A stretch of 27,500 nt of DNA. It comes from Anaeromyces robustus (Eukaryota > Neocallimastigomycota > Neocallimastigomycetes > Neocallimastigales > Neocallimastigaceae). Location of the stretch: NCBI GenBank assembly GCA_002104895.1, contig MCFG01000212.1:1-27500 (forward strand). Direction: 5' to 3'. Position numbers and translations under genes: made by a program. Position 1 is the first letter of the stretch. Each line of letters starts with the position of its first letter. Positions 1 through 10,994 of this stretch are shown piece after piece. A model generated the notes under the pieces. The model was not told where the DNA came from, did not search any database, and saw only the letters and a program-made list of their open reading frames with translations.

Positions 1-264
1 AAGAAGAAAATAATTTTTTTTTATAAATCTTGTGATATTCAACACAGCATTTTTATTTCGTTTTTTTTATTTTAATAATTACTTTAATTTTAATTCTAAT
101 TATTATTATAATTATTATTATTCATTATTCATTATTTTTAAAACTTTAAATATTTTAACATTTAACAAATTAATTAATAATTTAAGTAAACCTTAAATTT
201 TTTTTTAAATTGTTACATCACATCAACATTAATAATTAATAATTAATAATTAATAATTAATTAT

Positions 265-385
265 AAAATAAAATAAAATAAAATAAAATAAAATAAAAAA
301 ATAAATTAGTTTTATTTTATTTTATTTTATTTTATTTTATTTTATTTTATTTTATTTTATTTTATTTTATTTTATTTTATTTTAT
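265..385. repeat. (AAAAT)n followed by (TTTTA)n, inverted pentanucleotide arrays
   Basis: An AAAAT array (about 265-298) is followed after about 11 nt by a TTTTA array (about 310-385). The second array is the reverse complement of the first, so about 34 nt on each side can fold into a hairpin. A shorter heptamer array, AATAATT, lies just upstream at about 227-262. Confidence 0.85.
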
Positions 386-683
386 ATTCAATATAAAAAA
401 AGAAAAGAAAAGAGTAAAAAAGGAAATATTAAAATCTAAAAATTACATATGAAAAAAATTAATAAAATGTGTTTAAAATGTTTTCTAATTGAAAAATAAT
501 AACAAAATAATAATAATTATAATAATAATAGTAGATGATAAAATAAAATAAAAAAAAAACTATTTATTTATATTCAATATTCAATATTTAATATTCAATA
601 CAATACAACTAAAAAAAATCCTTATAGTGTAATTAACGTAAAATTATATATATAAATATATAAATATAAATATTTTTACCATA

Positions 684-752
684 CCATTAAAAATCTTAAA
701 AATATTAAAAACATTAAAAATATTAAAAATATTAAAAATATTAAAAATATTA
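684..752. repeat. 9-mer tandem repeat
   Basis: About seven copies of a 9-nt unit, ATTAAAAAT. The first copies carry single substitutions (CTT or CATT in place of ATT) and the last four are uniform. This is an imperfect minisatellite in non-coding DNA. Confidence 0.8.
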
Positions 753-1647
753 ACAAAAAAATGTTTTATAGAATAATTTTCAGTTTTTATTATTATTATT
801 ATAATTATTATTATTATTATTAATTTAATTAATTAAAATATTTTCAATTTAATAACATTTAAATATTTAAATATTTAAATCTATAATGTATGTGTATGTA
901 CAGGTTAATCTATTTTTTTTTTTTTTTATTAAATTTTAATTTCTTTTTTTTTTTTATATATATAAAAAAACAATAATTACTACTATATAAAAGTATTAAT
1001 AAATGTGTTATTTAATATTAATTGCTTATAATACATTCCATAATAGTATATATATATAAAAGGTTAACTTTAATTAAAATATAAATAACTATCAATTATT
1101 TTTTTTTAATATTTAAAGAAATGTCAATCAATATATTATTATTATAATTACTTTTTTTTTCTTATGATTATTGACTATTTTAATTTTTATTATTATTATA
1201 TTAAGTTTTTTTTATTATCTATGTTATTTATAAATTCATTTTTTATAAATAGTTAAAAAAAAAAAAGAAAAAAGATTTTCAATTTTATTGTTTATGAATT
1301 TATTATTCTTCCATTTTTTCTTATTATTGTTTGTTTAAATAATTTTTTAGTTATAAAAAAACTGTCATTTAAAAGATATATTTTCCTAAACTAAAAATTC
1401 TTAAAAAAAAAAACTAAAATATATATATATATTTAAAAATTTATTTTATATACTGTTATATTTGAAATTTTAAAATATATATATACATATATATAAAAAA
1501 CCAAACAACTACTTTATAAAATAGCTATATATAAAGATTAAAAAAAAAAGTTTACATTATATTTTATTAGAATTGAGTTCTTTCAATTTAATTTTTTAGT
1601 TTTAATTATTTTAATAAACTTTATGTATGTATATTTTTTTTTTTTAA

Positions 1648-1830
1648 AAAAAAATTATAATAAGAATAAAAATAAAAATAAAAAAAAAACTTCCTTTATT
1701 ATAGAAAAACTATGATTATCTTTAAAAATTATAATGAGAATAAAAATAAAGAAAAAAAACTTTCTTTATAGAAAATTATAATTATTGTTAATAAATTTCC
1801 TTTATAGAAAATTATGATTATTGTTATAAA
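1648..1830. repeat. Degenerate tandem repeat of about 75 nt
   Basis: Unit 1 (about 1648-1723) and unit 2 (about 1724-1796) both run from AAAATTATAAT, through GAATAAAAATAAA and an A-run, to CTT(C/T)(C/T)TTTAT and AGAAAA. A third partial unit (about 1797-1830) repeats only the CTTTATAGAAAATTAT end. The complexity is above that of a microsatellite, so it looks like old local tandem duplication. Confidence 0.65.
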
Positions 1831-1911
1831 TTACCTATAATATAATAAATAATAAATGATTGTTAAAATAATAACATTTTAATTTTATAGTAATAATCAT
1901 AATTTTCTATA
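1803..1911. repeat. 20-bp perfect inverted repeat, 69-nt spacer
   Basis: Positions 1803-1822 are the exact reverse complement of 1892-1911. The left arm begins TATAGAAAATTATG. It overlaps the end of the 75-nt degenerate tandem repeat, so one copy of that unit may have been inverted. Confidence 0.8.
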
Positions 1912-3370
1912 TTATTTTAATTTATAAAGATTAATCCCTACTGAAAATTGAAAATATATATATCTATTATATATTATATTACATGATTGAAAATATTTCT
2001 TAACACATATATAAATTTAAATATTAATATTTTAAGTATTTTAAAATGTTTTTTTTTTTTTTATTTCTTTATATAATTTGGAATATTTTTTTTCCTTTTT
2101 TTTTTAGTTTTTTTGTTTTGTTTTGTTTATATTTTAATCAATTTTCTTATTCATTGATATATATAAATTCTAAAATTCTATTTTATATATTTTATTAACT
2201 ATTATTGTTTTCATCTTTATAAATATATAGAGTTTATTATTATTTTATGTTCAATTGGTTTGGTAATTTTTTTATTTTATACTTTAAAAATATAAAAATA
2301 AAAAAAAAAAAAAAGAAATAAACATTGCATAAAAGTTTTAAAACTATAATATTTTATTTTACTTTATTTTATTATTATTATAATTATTATAATTCTTATT
2401 ATTTTTATATACATTTAAATTTGGTTTTTTATATTAATTTCACTTCATTTATCATTATTCTCATTTTTTTTTTAATAATTTTTTTTTTTTTGATTATAAT
2501 TTTTTTTTAAAATAAATTTTTAATTTAGATTTTATATATAAATTTTAAATTTATAAAAATTTTAATTATTTTTTATTTATTTATTTATATAAAAAAAATC
2601 ATTAAATAATCTAAAAAAAGAAATACATTAAAATAATCTAAAAAAAAATTCATTAGATTATATATTTTAATTTTACGATTATGTTTTTGATTTAATGTTA
2701 ATAGTAATTCTTTTTTTTTTTTTTTACTTATTTACTAATTATTTAATCTTTTGTTTATTTATATATCTATAAATTTTAAATATTTCCAATTAAACTTTTT
2801 AACTTTTATAATCCGGACTTAGACTTTTTATTTTTATTTTTTATTTTTTTTATTTTTTTTTTTAACATATTAATATCAATATATAATAAAATTAAAAAAT
2901 ATAAACAATTTTTTTTTATAAACTTTAAAAATTATATATTTCAAAAGTTTACTTTATTTTTTATTTTTTATTTTTTTTTTTTTACTAAGTCCTTTTATGT
3001 ATATAAAAAATGTTTATATCTTAATAATTAAAATTTTATTGAAGCATATGACATTTATTAATTATTTCAAAAAATAAAATATATAAAATTTTTGATATTT
3101 CATTTTAATTAAATAATAAATTTTTTAAAAAAAAAATTTTATAATTATATAAAATAATTTTCAAATTTTATATATATTTTTTTTACCAACAACTAATTTA
3201 TTAAATATTTAGTTTTAAATAACAATAATAATAATAATTTCCATGGAATTATTATTATTTATTTATTTTATTTTATTTATTCATTCATTTATTTAGTTTT
3301 TTTTTTTTTTTTTTACGTCAACCCTAATTTAATTATATCATTGCATATAAAATATGCATCTCTATATCTA

Positions 3371-3448
3371 TATATATTATTATTATTATTATTATTATAA
3401 TTTTATTATATATTATTATTATTATTATTATTATTATAATTTTATTAT

Positions 3449-3540
<92 letters not shown>
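3371..3540. repeat. (ATT)n trinucleotide microsatellite
   Basis: An ATT/TTA array of about 170 nt, with two interruptions near 3400 and 3440. Open frames across it on both strands encode only poly-Tyr or poly-Ile and are artefacts of the repeat. Confidence 0.9.
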
Positions 3541-4123
3541 AATTCTATTATATATATAGTTGCATAGTTAAACATAATTTCATTATCTTTTTATATCATA
3601 TATCATTTATATTAATATAATAAGATTTATGGATCATCCATAATTATTTTTAATTTAAATAAAAAAAATTTTTTTTAACAATTTAATGGTATATTTTATT
3701 AGTATTAATATTTTTTTTTCAGTAAATTGCTTAGCTTTATTTTTTTAGTTAATAATTATAGATTAATTAATTAATTAATTAATTAAATTTTTAATAATAT
3801 ATATTTGACATATGATATATAGATATATGATAATAAAATTAAATTAGACTTTTATATTTTAATGATTCATTATAAATTTAAATTTTAACTATTTACCATC
3901 ATATATGGTGAAATAATTACCTTTTTTTTTTTCTTTGATACTCCATGCATTGGTTTATTTTTTGTTACTTAAATCTTATTAATTCTCTTTTTATTCATTA
4001 TTGACTATTATTTTGACTATTATTTTATGTTGAAAAATATTTTTTCATCTCTTTTTTTAAATATTATATTAAAGCTAAAAATTATTATTTTGATATATTT
4101 TACGTTAACTGTATTTTTAACTA

Positions 4124-4234
4124 TGGATAATCCATTAATTCATTAAATAATAATTTTGATAAAAAAATTTTTTTTTTTTTATTTTTTATTTTTAACTTGG
4201 ATAATCTATTAATTCATTAAATAATAATTTTGAT
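4124..4234. repeat. 37-bp direct repeat, 74-nt offset
   Basis: Positions 4124-4160 and 4198-4234 match at 36 of 37 positions; the single difference is C/T at the tenth base. Each copy begins TGGATAAT and ends TAATTTTGAT. The DNA between them is mainly T-rich. Confidence 0.85.
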
Positions 4235-4735
4235 CAAAGTTTGTTTTTATTTTTAATTTTTTATTTTTTATCAATATCATTAATAAAATTTTACTAAATT
4301 GAGATTTATTTAAATTTTGTTGTAGTATATTTATATTAGAATAAAAAAAAAAAAAAAAAGGAATACTACCTTTTCTTTTTTTTTAACATTCATAAAAAAT
4401 TAAAAGTTAATTACATTTTTTACTTTAAATATTCATTTTATATAATATAATTATTAAAATTAAATATAGGTTATTACTTATTAGTAGTTAAAATAAGATA
4501 ATATTTTTTTTTTCAGTTTTATTTTATTTTTATTTTTACTACTACATTTATCATTTACATCATGAATGATATATATTTATAATTAAAAATTAATAATTAT
4601 TTATTATAAAATCATAAAAAGTTTTATATAAAGATTTTATAATTATCCTTTTTTTTTTTTTTTTTTTGATAAAAGCCTAAATGATTTTGATAATAAAATA
4701 ATATTATTTATTAATTATAATATAAAATCTAATTT

Positions 4736-4779
4736 TTATTTTATTTTATTTTATTTTATTTTATTTTATTTTATTTTAT
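4736..4779. repeat. (TTTTA)n pentanucleotide array
   Basis: About nine uninterrupted copies of TTTTA downstream of the acyltransferase gene. Confidence 0.9.
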
Positions 4780-4922
4780 CTACATCAATTTCAATTATTT
4801 ATAATAAATTGAATTAAAAAAGAAAGAAAGAAAGAAAAAAAATATATCATTATTATTAAGCTTTTTTATTTTATTTTTATTAAAATAACACATTGGATTT
4901 GATTTTAATTTGATTTTAATTT

Positions 4923-5030
4923 GATATAATAGATTATAAATATTTATTTATTTATAAACATTTATTTATTTATTTATAAACATTTGTTTATTTATTTATT
5001 TATAAACATTTATTTATTTATTTTATTTAT
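4923..5030. repeat. Compound TTTA array with TATAAACA units
   Basis: Runs of TTTA are broken four times by a TATAAACATT unit, giving an imperfect repeat of about 20-28 nt. It lies directly after the stop codon of the minus-strand acyltransferase gene, so it is probably transcribed in that gene's 3' UTR. Confidence 0.75.
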
Positions 5031-5035
5031 TTTAA

Positions 5036-6424
5036 TTAACAACAATTCAATATTAATTCTTTTATTCTTTCTAATAATCTTAAAATATATGGGGATGGAA
5101 TAACAGCATATGGAAAATGAAGTGTATGATTAACACTTCCATTAAATGAACTATACATATGACTGGAAACATCTGTAATGGTATTAGGAAGTGGATATTG
5201 AGATCCTGCTAAAAATGTAAAATCTATAAAATTTTCTTTCATGGTTGGTGTTAAATCTTCAAAACATTTAAAACGACCTATATTAGATGCAGAAAAAGAA
5301 AAATTAATGGCATATTCTCCATTAGAAATTTGATAACTTTCTAAACGATAACGTTTAAATTCTTCAGAATAAAGTGAAGTTGTATTTGGTGGGGTAATCG
5401 ATTTTATTTTTTCTGTTAATTCTTTGGCAATATTTATTATAGATTTTTGACTATCTTTTATTGGTATATAAGGATAGGCAGCTTCTGGGAAATTTCCTAT
5501 ACATTTTTCTATTCCAATAGAATTTTGACGATGATCAAAAATGACTTGAAAACTAATAACATCAGCTTCTTCTTTATTATTATTAAAAATTTCAAGACCA
5601 GCTTTTAAATAAGCTGCATCTAATAAAGCTTGTACGGAAAGATTATTTTCTTTACAAAATTTTTTAATTTTTTGCATTTCAGATGGTGTATATTTCACGG
5701 TTCGAGATACAAAATAAATAGGTTCTTGATGATATTTTAATTCTTCCTTCATAATAATTTCTTCTTCTTTCGTTAAAGGTTTTAATTCCTTTTTTAAATG
5801 AAGATAATCAAAAGTTAAAGGAGTTTTATAATTAAAGAATTTTTGAATAAGATTTTCTCTTTCTTCTACGGCTGGAATAAGATTTTTTTCAATTAAAGTT
5901 GGATAAATACTTTTCATAGGATAAGGAGGAGAAGAAGAAGAAGAATTTATTTCTTCATTATTTTCAAACTGATTTAAAAATGCTGTAACTAAATATGTCA
6001 TACTTCTTAAATCAGTTCGACTATGACTAGTATATAAACTGAAAAAAGTATAAATTGAATGATTATCTTCTGGTAAGGAAACTTTAAAATATGCTAATAA
6101 AGAATTCTTCATACCAGAATGAATGGGTTGTATTATTTCCTTGGAAAGATAATCTGTAATTTTATTTAAACCTTCTTTAATAGTTTGAATTTCAACATTT
6201 TCCAATTTTAAAGGAATATTATCAGAAAAATCATTATTAGAATCATCATTTTTTGGACGAGTTATTGTTGTATAATCGTATAAATATGGATATTGATTTT
6301 GTAATTTCAACCAATTTTCTTTTATGATTTTATCTGAATATTCATTTTTAATTACAAAAGAACAAAGAAGGGTATAACATGCTAAAATAGATTCATATCG
6401 AGAATATCCAGGAATTTCACACAT
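5036..6424 (-). CDS. CoA-dependent acyltransferase (alcohol acetyltransferase/condensation-domain fold)
   Basis: A 462-aa intronless protein starting at ATG 6424 and ending in TAA at 5036-5038. Residues 7-25 (YSRYESILACY...) resemble the opening of the AATase/condensation fold. The catalytic-type motif is SHSRTD, an HxxxD with His134 and Asp138; the first His of the textbook HHxxxD is Ser133. A second conserved-looking block, VIFDHRQ then CIGNFPEAAYPYI, resembles the C-terminal core of alcohol acetyltransferase and PapA5-like enzymes. The likely reaction is acyl transfer from an acyl-CoA to a hydroxyl or amine; the acceptor cannot be read from sequence. There is no signal peptide or clear membrane segment, so it is probably cytosolic. 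A Ser run near residue 185 (SSSSS) is low-complexity linker. The single domain has no adenylation or carrier domain beside it, so it is not part of an NRPS. Fold is fairly sure; substrate is unknown. Confidence 0.7.
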   Translation of the reverse strand: MCEIPGYSRYESILACYTLLCSFVIKNEYSDKIIKENWLKLQNQYPYLYDYTTITRPKNDDSNNDFSDNIPLKLENVEIQTIKEGLNKITDYLSKEIIQPIHSGMKNSLLAYFKVSLPEDNHSIYTFFSLYTSHSRTDLRSMTYLVTAFLNQFENNEEINSSSSSPPYPMKSIYPTLIEKNLIPAVEERENLIQKFFNYKTPLTFDYLHLKKELKPLTKEEEIIMKEELKYHQEPIYFVSRTVKYTPSEMQKIKKFCKENNLSVQALLDAAYLKAGLEIFNNNKEEADVISFQVIFDHRQNSIGIEKCIGNFPEAAYPYIPIKDSQKSIINIAKELTEKIKSITPPNTTSLYSEEFKRYRLESYQISNGEYAINFSFSASNIGRFKCFEDLTPTMKENFIDFTFLAGSQYPLPNTITDVSSHMYSSFNGSVNHTLHFPYAVIPSPYILRLLERIKELILNCC

Positions 6425-6462
6425 TTTTTATTTTTATTTTTATTTTTTTTTTTTATTTGTTT

Positions 6463-6688
6463 ATTATTCTTAAAATTTCAAAATTTAAATTTTTAGATTT
6501 CAAATTTCAAATTTCAAATTTCAAATTTCAATTTTTCTTTATTATTTTTATTATTCTTAAAATTTTTTGATTTCTTTTTTTCTTTTTTTTTTCTTTCTTT
6601 TTCTTTTCTTTTTTTCTTCTTTCCTTTTATATTTTATTATATTATTTTTAAAATTTCAAAATTTAAATTTCTAGATTTCAAATTTCAA
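6463..6688. repeat. 48-bp direct repeat upstream of the acyltransferase
   Basis: Positions 6463-6510 and 6641-6688 match at 46 of 48 positions. The core is AAAATTTCAAAATTTAAATT followed by TAGATTTCAAATTTCAA. The copy nearer the gene also has extra tandem ATTTCAA units running to about 6531. The offset is 178 nt. Both copies are within about 270 nt of the start codon, so they lie in the promoter or 5' UTR. Confidence 0.85.
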
Positions 6689-7671
6689 TTTTTTTTTATT
6701 ATTTTTTTTTTTATTATTATTGTAAAATTTTAATATATATCTTTAATATATATTAAAGATAAAATCTTGATTGGTAATATTTATTTTCAAAATTAATAAC
6801 AAAAAATTTGTATTTAATGTATAAATAATTAAAATAATTAAATCATATTAATAAAAAAATAAAAACAAAAATAAAATATATTAACAATAATATCTTAAAA
6901 GATAAATTATTTTTATAATTTTTTATAATTTTATAATTTTTTTATAATTTTTTATAATCTATCTATATTTTAAAACATATAATAATAATAATAATATGTT
7001 TTAAAACTCTCTTTTTCTTAATGTTGTTTTATACCTTTTTTTTTTTTGTTAATTATGTATAATATATAATAAAAATAAATTAAAAAAGAATTATATATAT
7101 ATATATTTTTGAAATAATAATAAATTACTTCCATTTTAAAATTTCTTTATATATCAATCTATAATAATAAATGTACAGTTTTTTTTTTTTTTTATTTTTT
7201 TTTTTTTTTTATTTTAAAAAATAAAATGCTTAATAATTCTTTTAATTCTTTTAATTTAAATCATTTATTTTATTTTATTAAAAGTTAAAAAAAAAGAAAA
7301 AGTATTTATATTTTTAATTAGTCTTTTGATATTTTTTTGTTCTTTGTGAAATATTTTTAACTCTAATGGTATTATCATTAATAGTATTTATTTTTATTAT
7401 TTATTATTATTATTATTATTAAGTATATTATATATATAGAAATAAATTACAAAAAAAATAAATAATTATTATTAATTATTAATATATAATAATAGTTTTT
7501 CTTTTTCTTATTAATATGTCATATCAAATATCAATCATTTTAACTATTTTATTTTTTTATTTTTTATCTTTTATGAAATTAATTTTTATATGAAAGTTAA
7601 CCTTTTTTTTTTTATATTTAAATATATATTTTTATTTATTTATTTTTCTTAAATAATAAAATATATTTAAT

Positions 7672-7722
7672 AAAAAAAAATCTCCAAAATAAAAAGTTTT
7701 TTTTTTTTGGAGATTTTTTTTT
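7672..7722. repeat. 18-bp hairpin with A/T-flanked TCTCC/GGAGA core
   Basis: Positions 7672-7689 pair perfectly with 7705-7722 around a 15-nt loop. The stem is an A-run, then TCTCCAAAA, answered by TTTTGGAGA and a T-run. It resembles a bacterial terminator in shape, but the setting is eukaryotic and it lies between two minus-strand genes. Confidence 0.75.
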
Positions 7723-8505
7723 TTTTTTTTACTATTAAAAAATTTTTTTAATAATTATTATTTTATGCTAAGTAATAAAAATATAAAATAAAAAAAATAA
7801 TAAAAAAATAAAAATAAAAAAATAAAGAAAGAACTATATATTAATTTAAAATGATGAATGTATAAATATTATTTTCTTTTAAAATTAATTAATCTATATA
7901 AAAATATTATATATATATATATCTATAAAATATATATATATATGTCTATATATTATACAAGGAAAAACTCTTTTTATAATTTTATTTATTTTATTTTATT
8001 TGATTTGATTTGGTTTTATTAATTATTTGATTTGATTATTTTATTTTATTATTTATTATTTATTATTATCTTTTTATTTTATTTTATTTTTTTTTTTTTT
8101 TTTTTTTTGTTTATTATGGGCTTGTAATTTCTTAAAAACTATACATGAAAACTATAAAAAAAAAAAAAAAAGAAAAAAAAAAAAGAAAATATATTATATA
8201 TACATAAATAATATACATTATTTTATATATATATATATAAAACTTAATATTACTTATACATTAAACATTATTTAGTGGCAATTATCTCACTAAATTAATA
8301 TATATAAATATATATATATATTTACTTTTTTATATTTTTTATATTTTATATATATATATTTTTTAAATTTCTTTTTATTATTTTCTTTTCTTTTTTTTTT
8401 TTTTTTTTATTATTATTATTTTCTTTCTTTTTTTTTTTTTTTTTTTTTTTCTTTTTTAATTATTTAAAAAAAAAAAAAAATTTTTAAATTAAAATGAAAA
8501 TGAAA

Positions 8506-9871
8506 TTAAATATATTTAGCTGTCTTTCTGAATTTTTCAATAGAACCACCATCAATCATAACATTCATAATCATTGGACGATTAGAGAAATTATTTTTCA
8601 TATCAAAGAATTCAGTTAATTTTTGTTCAATAACATAAGAAGTGAAATTGGTTTCTTCATTCTTTTTATCGGGGGTTTCTCCTTCTTCGGGTTTACATGA
8701 TCCAATTAAAATACCTTTACCTCCATAACCTGCACCTACAACTTCATAATGACGATCTTCTAATGGACAGGCAACTTCTGATCCATCAAAAAGTGGTTTT
8801 TGTTGTCTACATACTTGAGCCCAACAAGAATCATTACCTATACAAATATTAACTTGTAATTTATGACGAACAAAGGTATCAACTTCAGCAATACTATAAC
8901 CAGCTGTACCATCACCATATAAAAGCCAAACATCACAATTTCTTTTATTTTCATTAGCTACTAATTTAGCAGCAAGAGCAAAACCACCACCAACACCAAG
9001 AGTACCAAATAATCCTGGATCTAACCATTGAAGTGGTTTAGTTGGCCAAACAAATTTTGCAGCAGTACCAATGAAATCACCACCATCAGCAACAATAATA
9101 ATATCTTTTTGTTCTCTAACTCTAGCTTGTTCAATTTTTTCATTGAGTTTAGATAAGAAAACTAATGGATTAACTTTTCCAATAGATTCAACGTTTTGAG
9201 CTTCAGCAACCTTTTTACTATAAATTATGTAATTGGTTATAACATTATTAATTATAATAATCATAAAGGTTATGGTAATAATTATAATAAAATCATTGTT
9301 ATATAATTAATATATATTAATAATAAAAATATATTAATATTAATATTAATATTAATATTACAAAATAAAATAAAATAAAATAAAATAAAATAAAATAAAA
9401 TAATAACAATAATATATATATATATAAAGTATTTATATATATATATTATATTATTACTTCATTTAATTAATTAATAAATAAATAAACTTACGCTAATTTA
9501 TCTTTTTCTTCTAATTCTAATTTTCTTAAATTAGCACAGAATTCGGCAGAAAATTCTCTAGAGGTAACCTTTTCAGATTTAGAAAGATCATTTAAGAATA
9601 TACCACAATCAGAATGAACTTTTACAGTTGGTTTCCAATAAATATCAGTATTCATATTTAAAGCATCGACAGATCTATTAACAGCAATAATCTTAGCCTT
9701 TGGATTAAATCCTCTACCAAAACTAATTCTGAAATCAACAGGTAAACCTATTTATTAGGATTTATTAATAATAATGTATTATATATATAATTAGTATATT
9801 ATTATTTATTATTATTATTATTATTATCATTTATTATTAATAATAATGCATTATATATATAATTAGTATAT

Positions 9872-9902
<31 letters not shown>

Positions 9903-9907
9903 TTTTA

Positions 9908-9987
<80 letters not shown>

Positions 9988-10959
9988 TTATATTCATAAT
10001 AATTATAATAATAATATTTTCTTTTTTATATTTATTTATTTATTTATTTGCTTATATATTAATCTTACCAGCAATAATAATTAAATCAGCTTCCTTTAAG
10101 GCTTGTTTTCTAACAAATCGGAATTGAATGTTTTTATTAGTTTGTTCAGTTTCCTTATCACTTAATAAACCTCTAGCCATACCAGACATAAAGGTTGGCA
10201 TATTTAATTTAAGAACAGCTTCTTTAAGTTCTTCTGGTTGAACTGGTGGTAACATAACTTGACTACCAAGAACTAATATTGGTTTTTTAGCATTAGCAAT
10301 TAAATTTACAGCTTTCTTAAATTGACAATTACTATAATGTGGAATATCTGGTTGTATTGGAGCATAATATTTATCATTAAAATCATCATAAGAATAAGAA
10401 CCATCCCAAGCATTATGGAATATATCAAATAATTGATATTGACGTCTCCATAAACTAATATTAGTTATTGGGAATCTAGAAAGAGTGGCTGATGGAACTA
10501 AAGCTTGTTTAACATGTTCATAAGAATAAAGAACATCATATGGAATTTCAAGAAAAACTGGACCTGGAACTCCTGATAAAGCAATCTTAATAGCTTTTCT
10601 AATTTCTGGAACAATATCACGAACAGTGAAAACTTTTTTAGAATATTTACAAACAGTTTTCATTAAACCAGCATGATCAATATCTTGAAGTGCACCTCTA
10701 TTATGTTGAACTAATGGAGCAGCACCAGATATAAGTAATAATGGAGATTCAGCTAAATGAGCATTTTCAACAGCAGTAATAGTATTAGTTAAACCCTTTT
10801 TATTTTTTATTTTTTTTTTTATTTTTTTTTTATTTTTTTTTTTATTTTATACATTATTTATTATTGTTAATTAATAATTAATAATATAATATTAGCCATT
10901 AATTATTAGAATAATTATAAATAGTAAAAATAAATTATATTTAATATATTTATTTTCTT

Positions 10960-10994
<35 letters not shown>

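Larger units (their letters stand above)
1..5035. other. Gene-free A/T-rich region with simple repeats
   Basis: I see no coding region on either strand. The few open frames translate to runs of Ile, Tyr, Phe, Leu and Asn, as expected from A/T-only DNA. The stretch holds T and A homopolymers of 9-18 nt, a 7-mer array near 227-262, a 9-mer array near 684-752, an ATT array near 3371-3540 and several longer degenerate repeats listed separately. A small spot of higher GC lies near 2811-2825 but has no exon structure. Confidence 0.75.
6425..8505. other. Gene-free A/T-rich region between two minus-strand genes
   Basis: It holds the acyltransferase 5' flank and the presumed 3' UTR of the TPP-enzyme gene. 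I see no exon-like composition on either strand. Contents are T-rich tracts, TA repeats, a local 48-bp duplication (6463-6688), a hairpin (7672-7722) and long T-runs near 8091-8108 and 8393-8450. Confidence 0.7.

Noticed and set aside
2325-2510. Plus-strand open frame of 61 aa
   Set aside because: Composition is only Tyr, Phe, Ile, Asn and Leu from A/T runs; no start context, motif or splice partner.
2813-2993. 8-bp inverted repeat GGACTTAG / CTAAGTCC as terminal repeats of an element
   Set aside because: The arms are short, no duplication flanks them and the DNA between is ordinary T-rich sequence; chance is adequate.
3333-3620. Overlapping open frames on both strands at the ATT array
   Set aside because: They are translations of the microsatellite (poly-Ile or poly-Tyr).
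9870-10127. Plus-strand open frame with poly-Tyr
   Set aside because: Lies antisense across intron 6 and exon 6 of the HACL2-like gene and is mostly the TTA array.
8506-10663. Two separate TPP-enzyme fragments (pseudogene reading)
   Set aside because: The two open frames, plus smaller exons up to 11998, join through valid GT/AG introns into one intact 679-aa enzyme, so it is a spliced gene and not a broken one.
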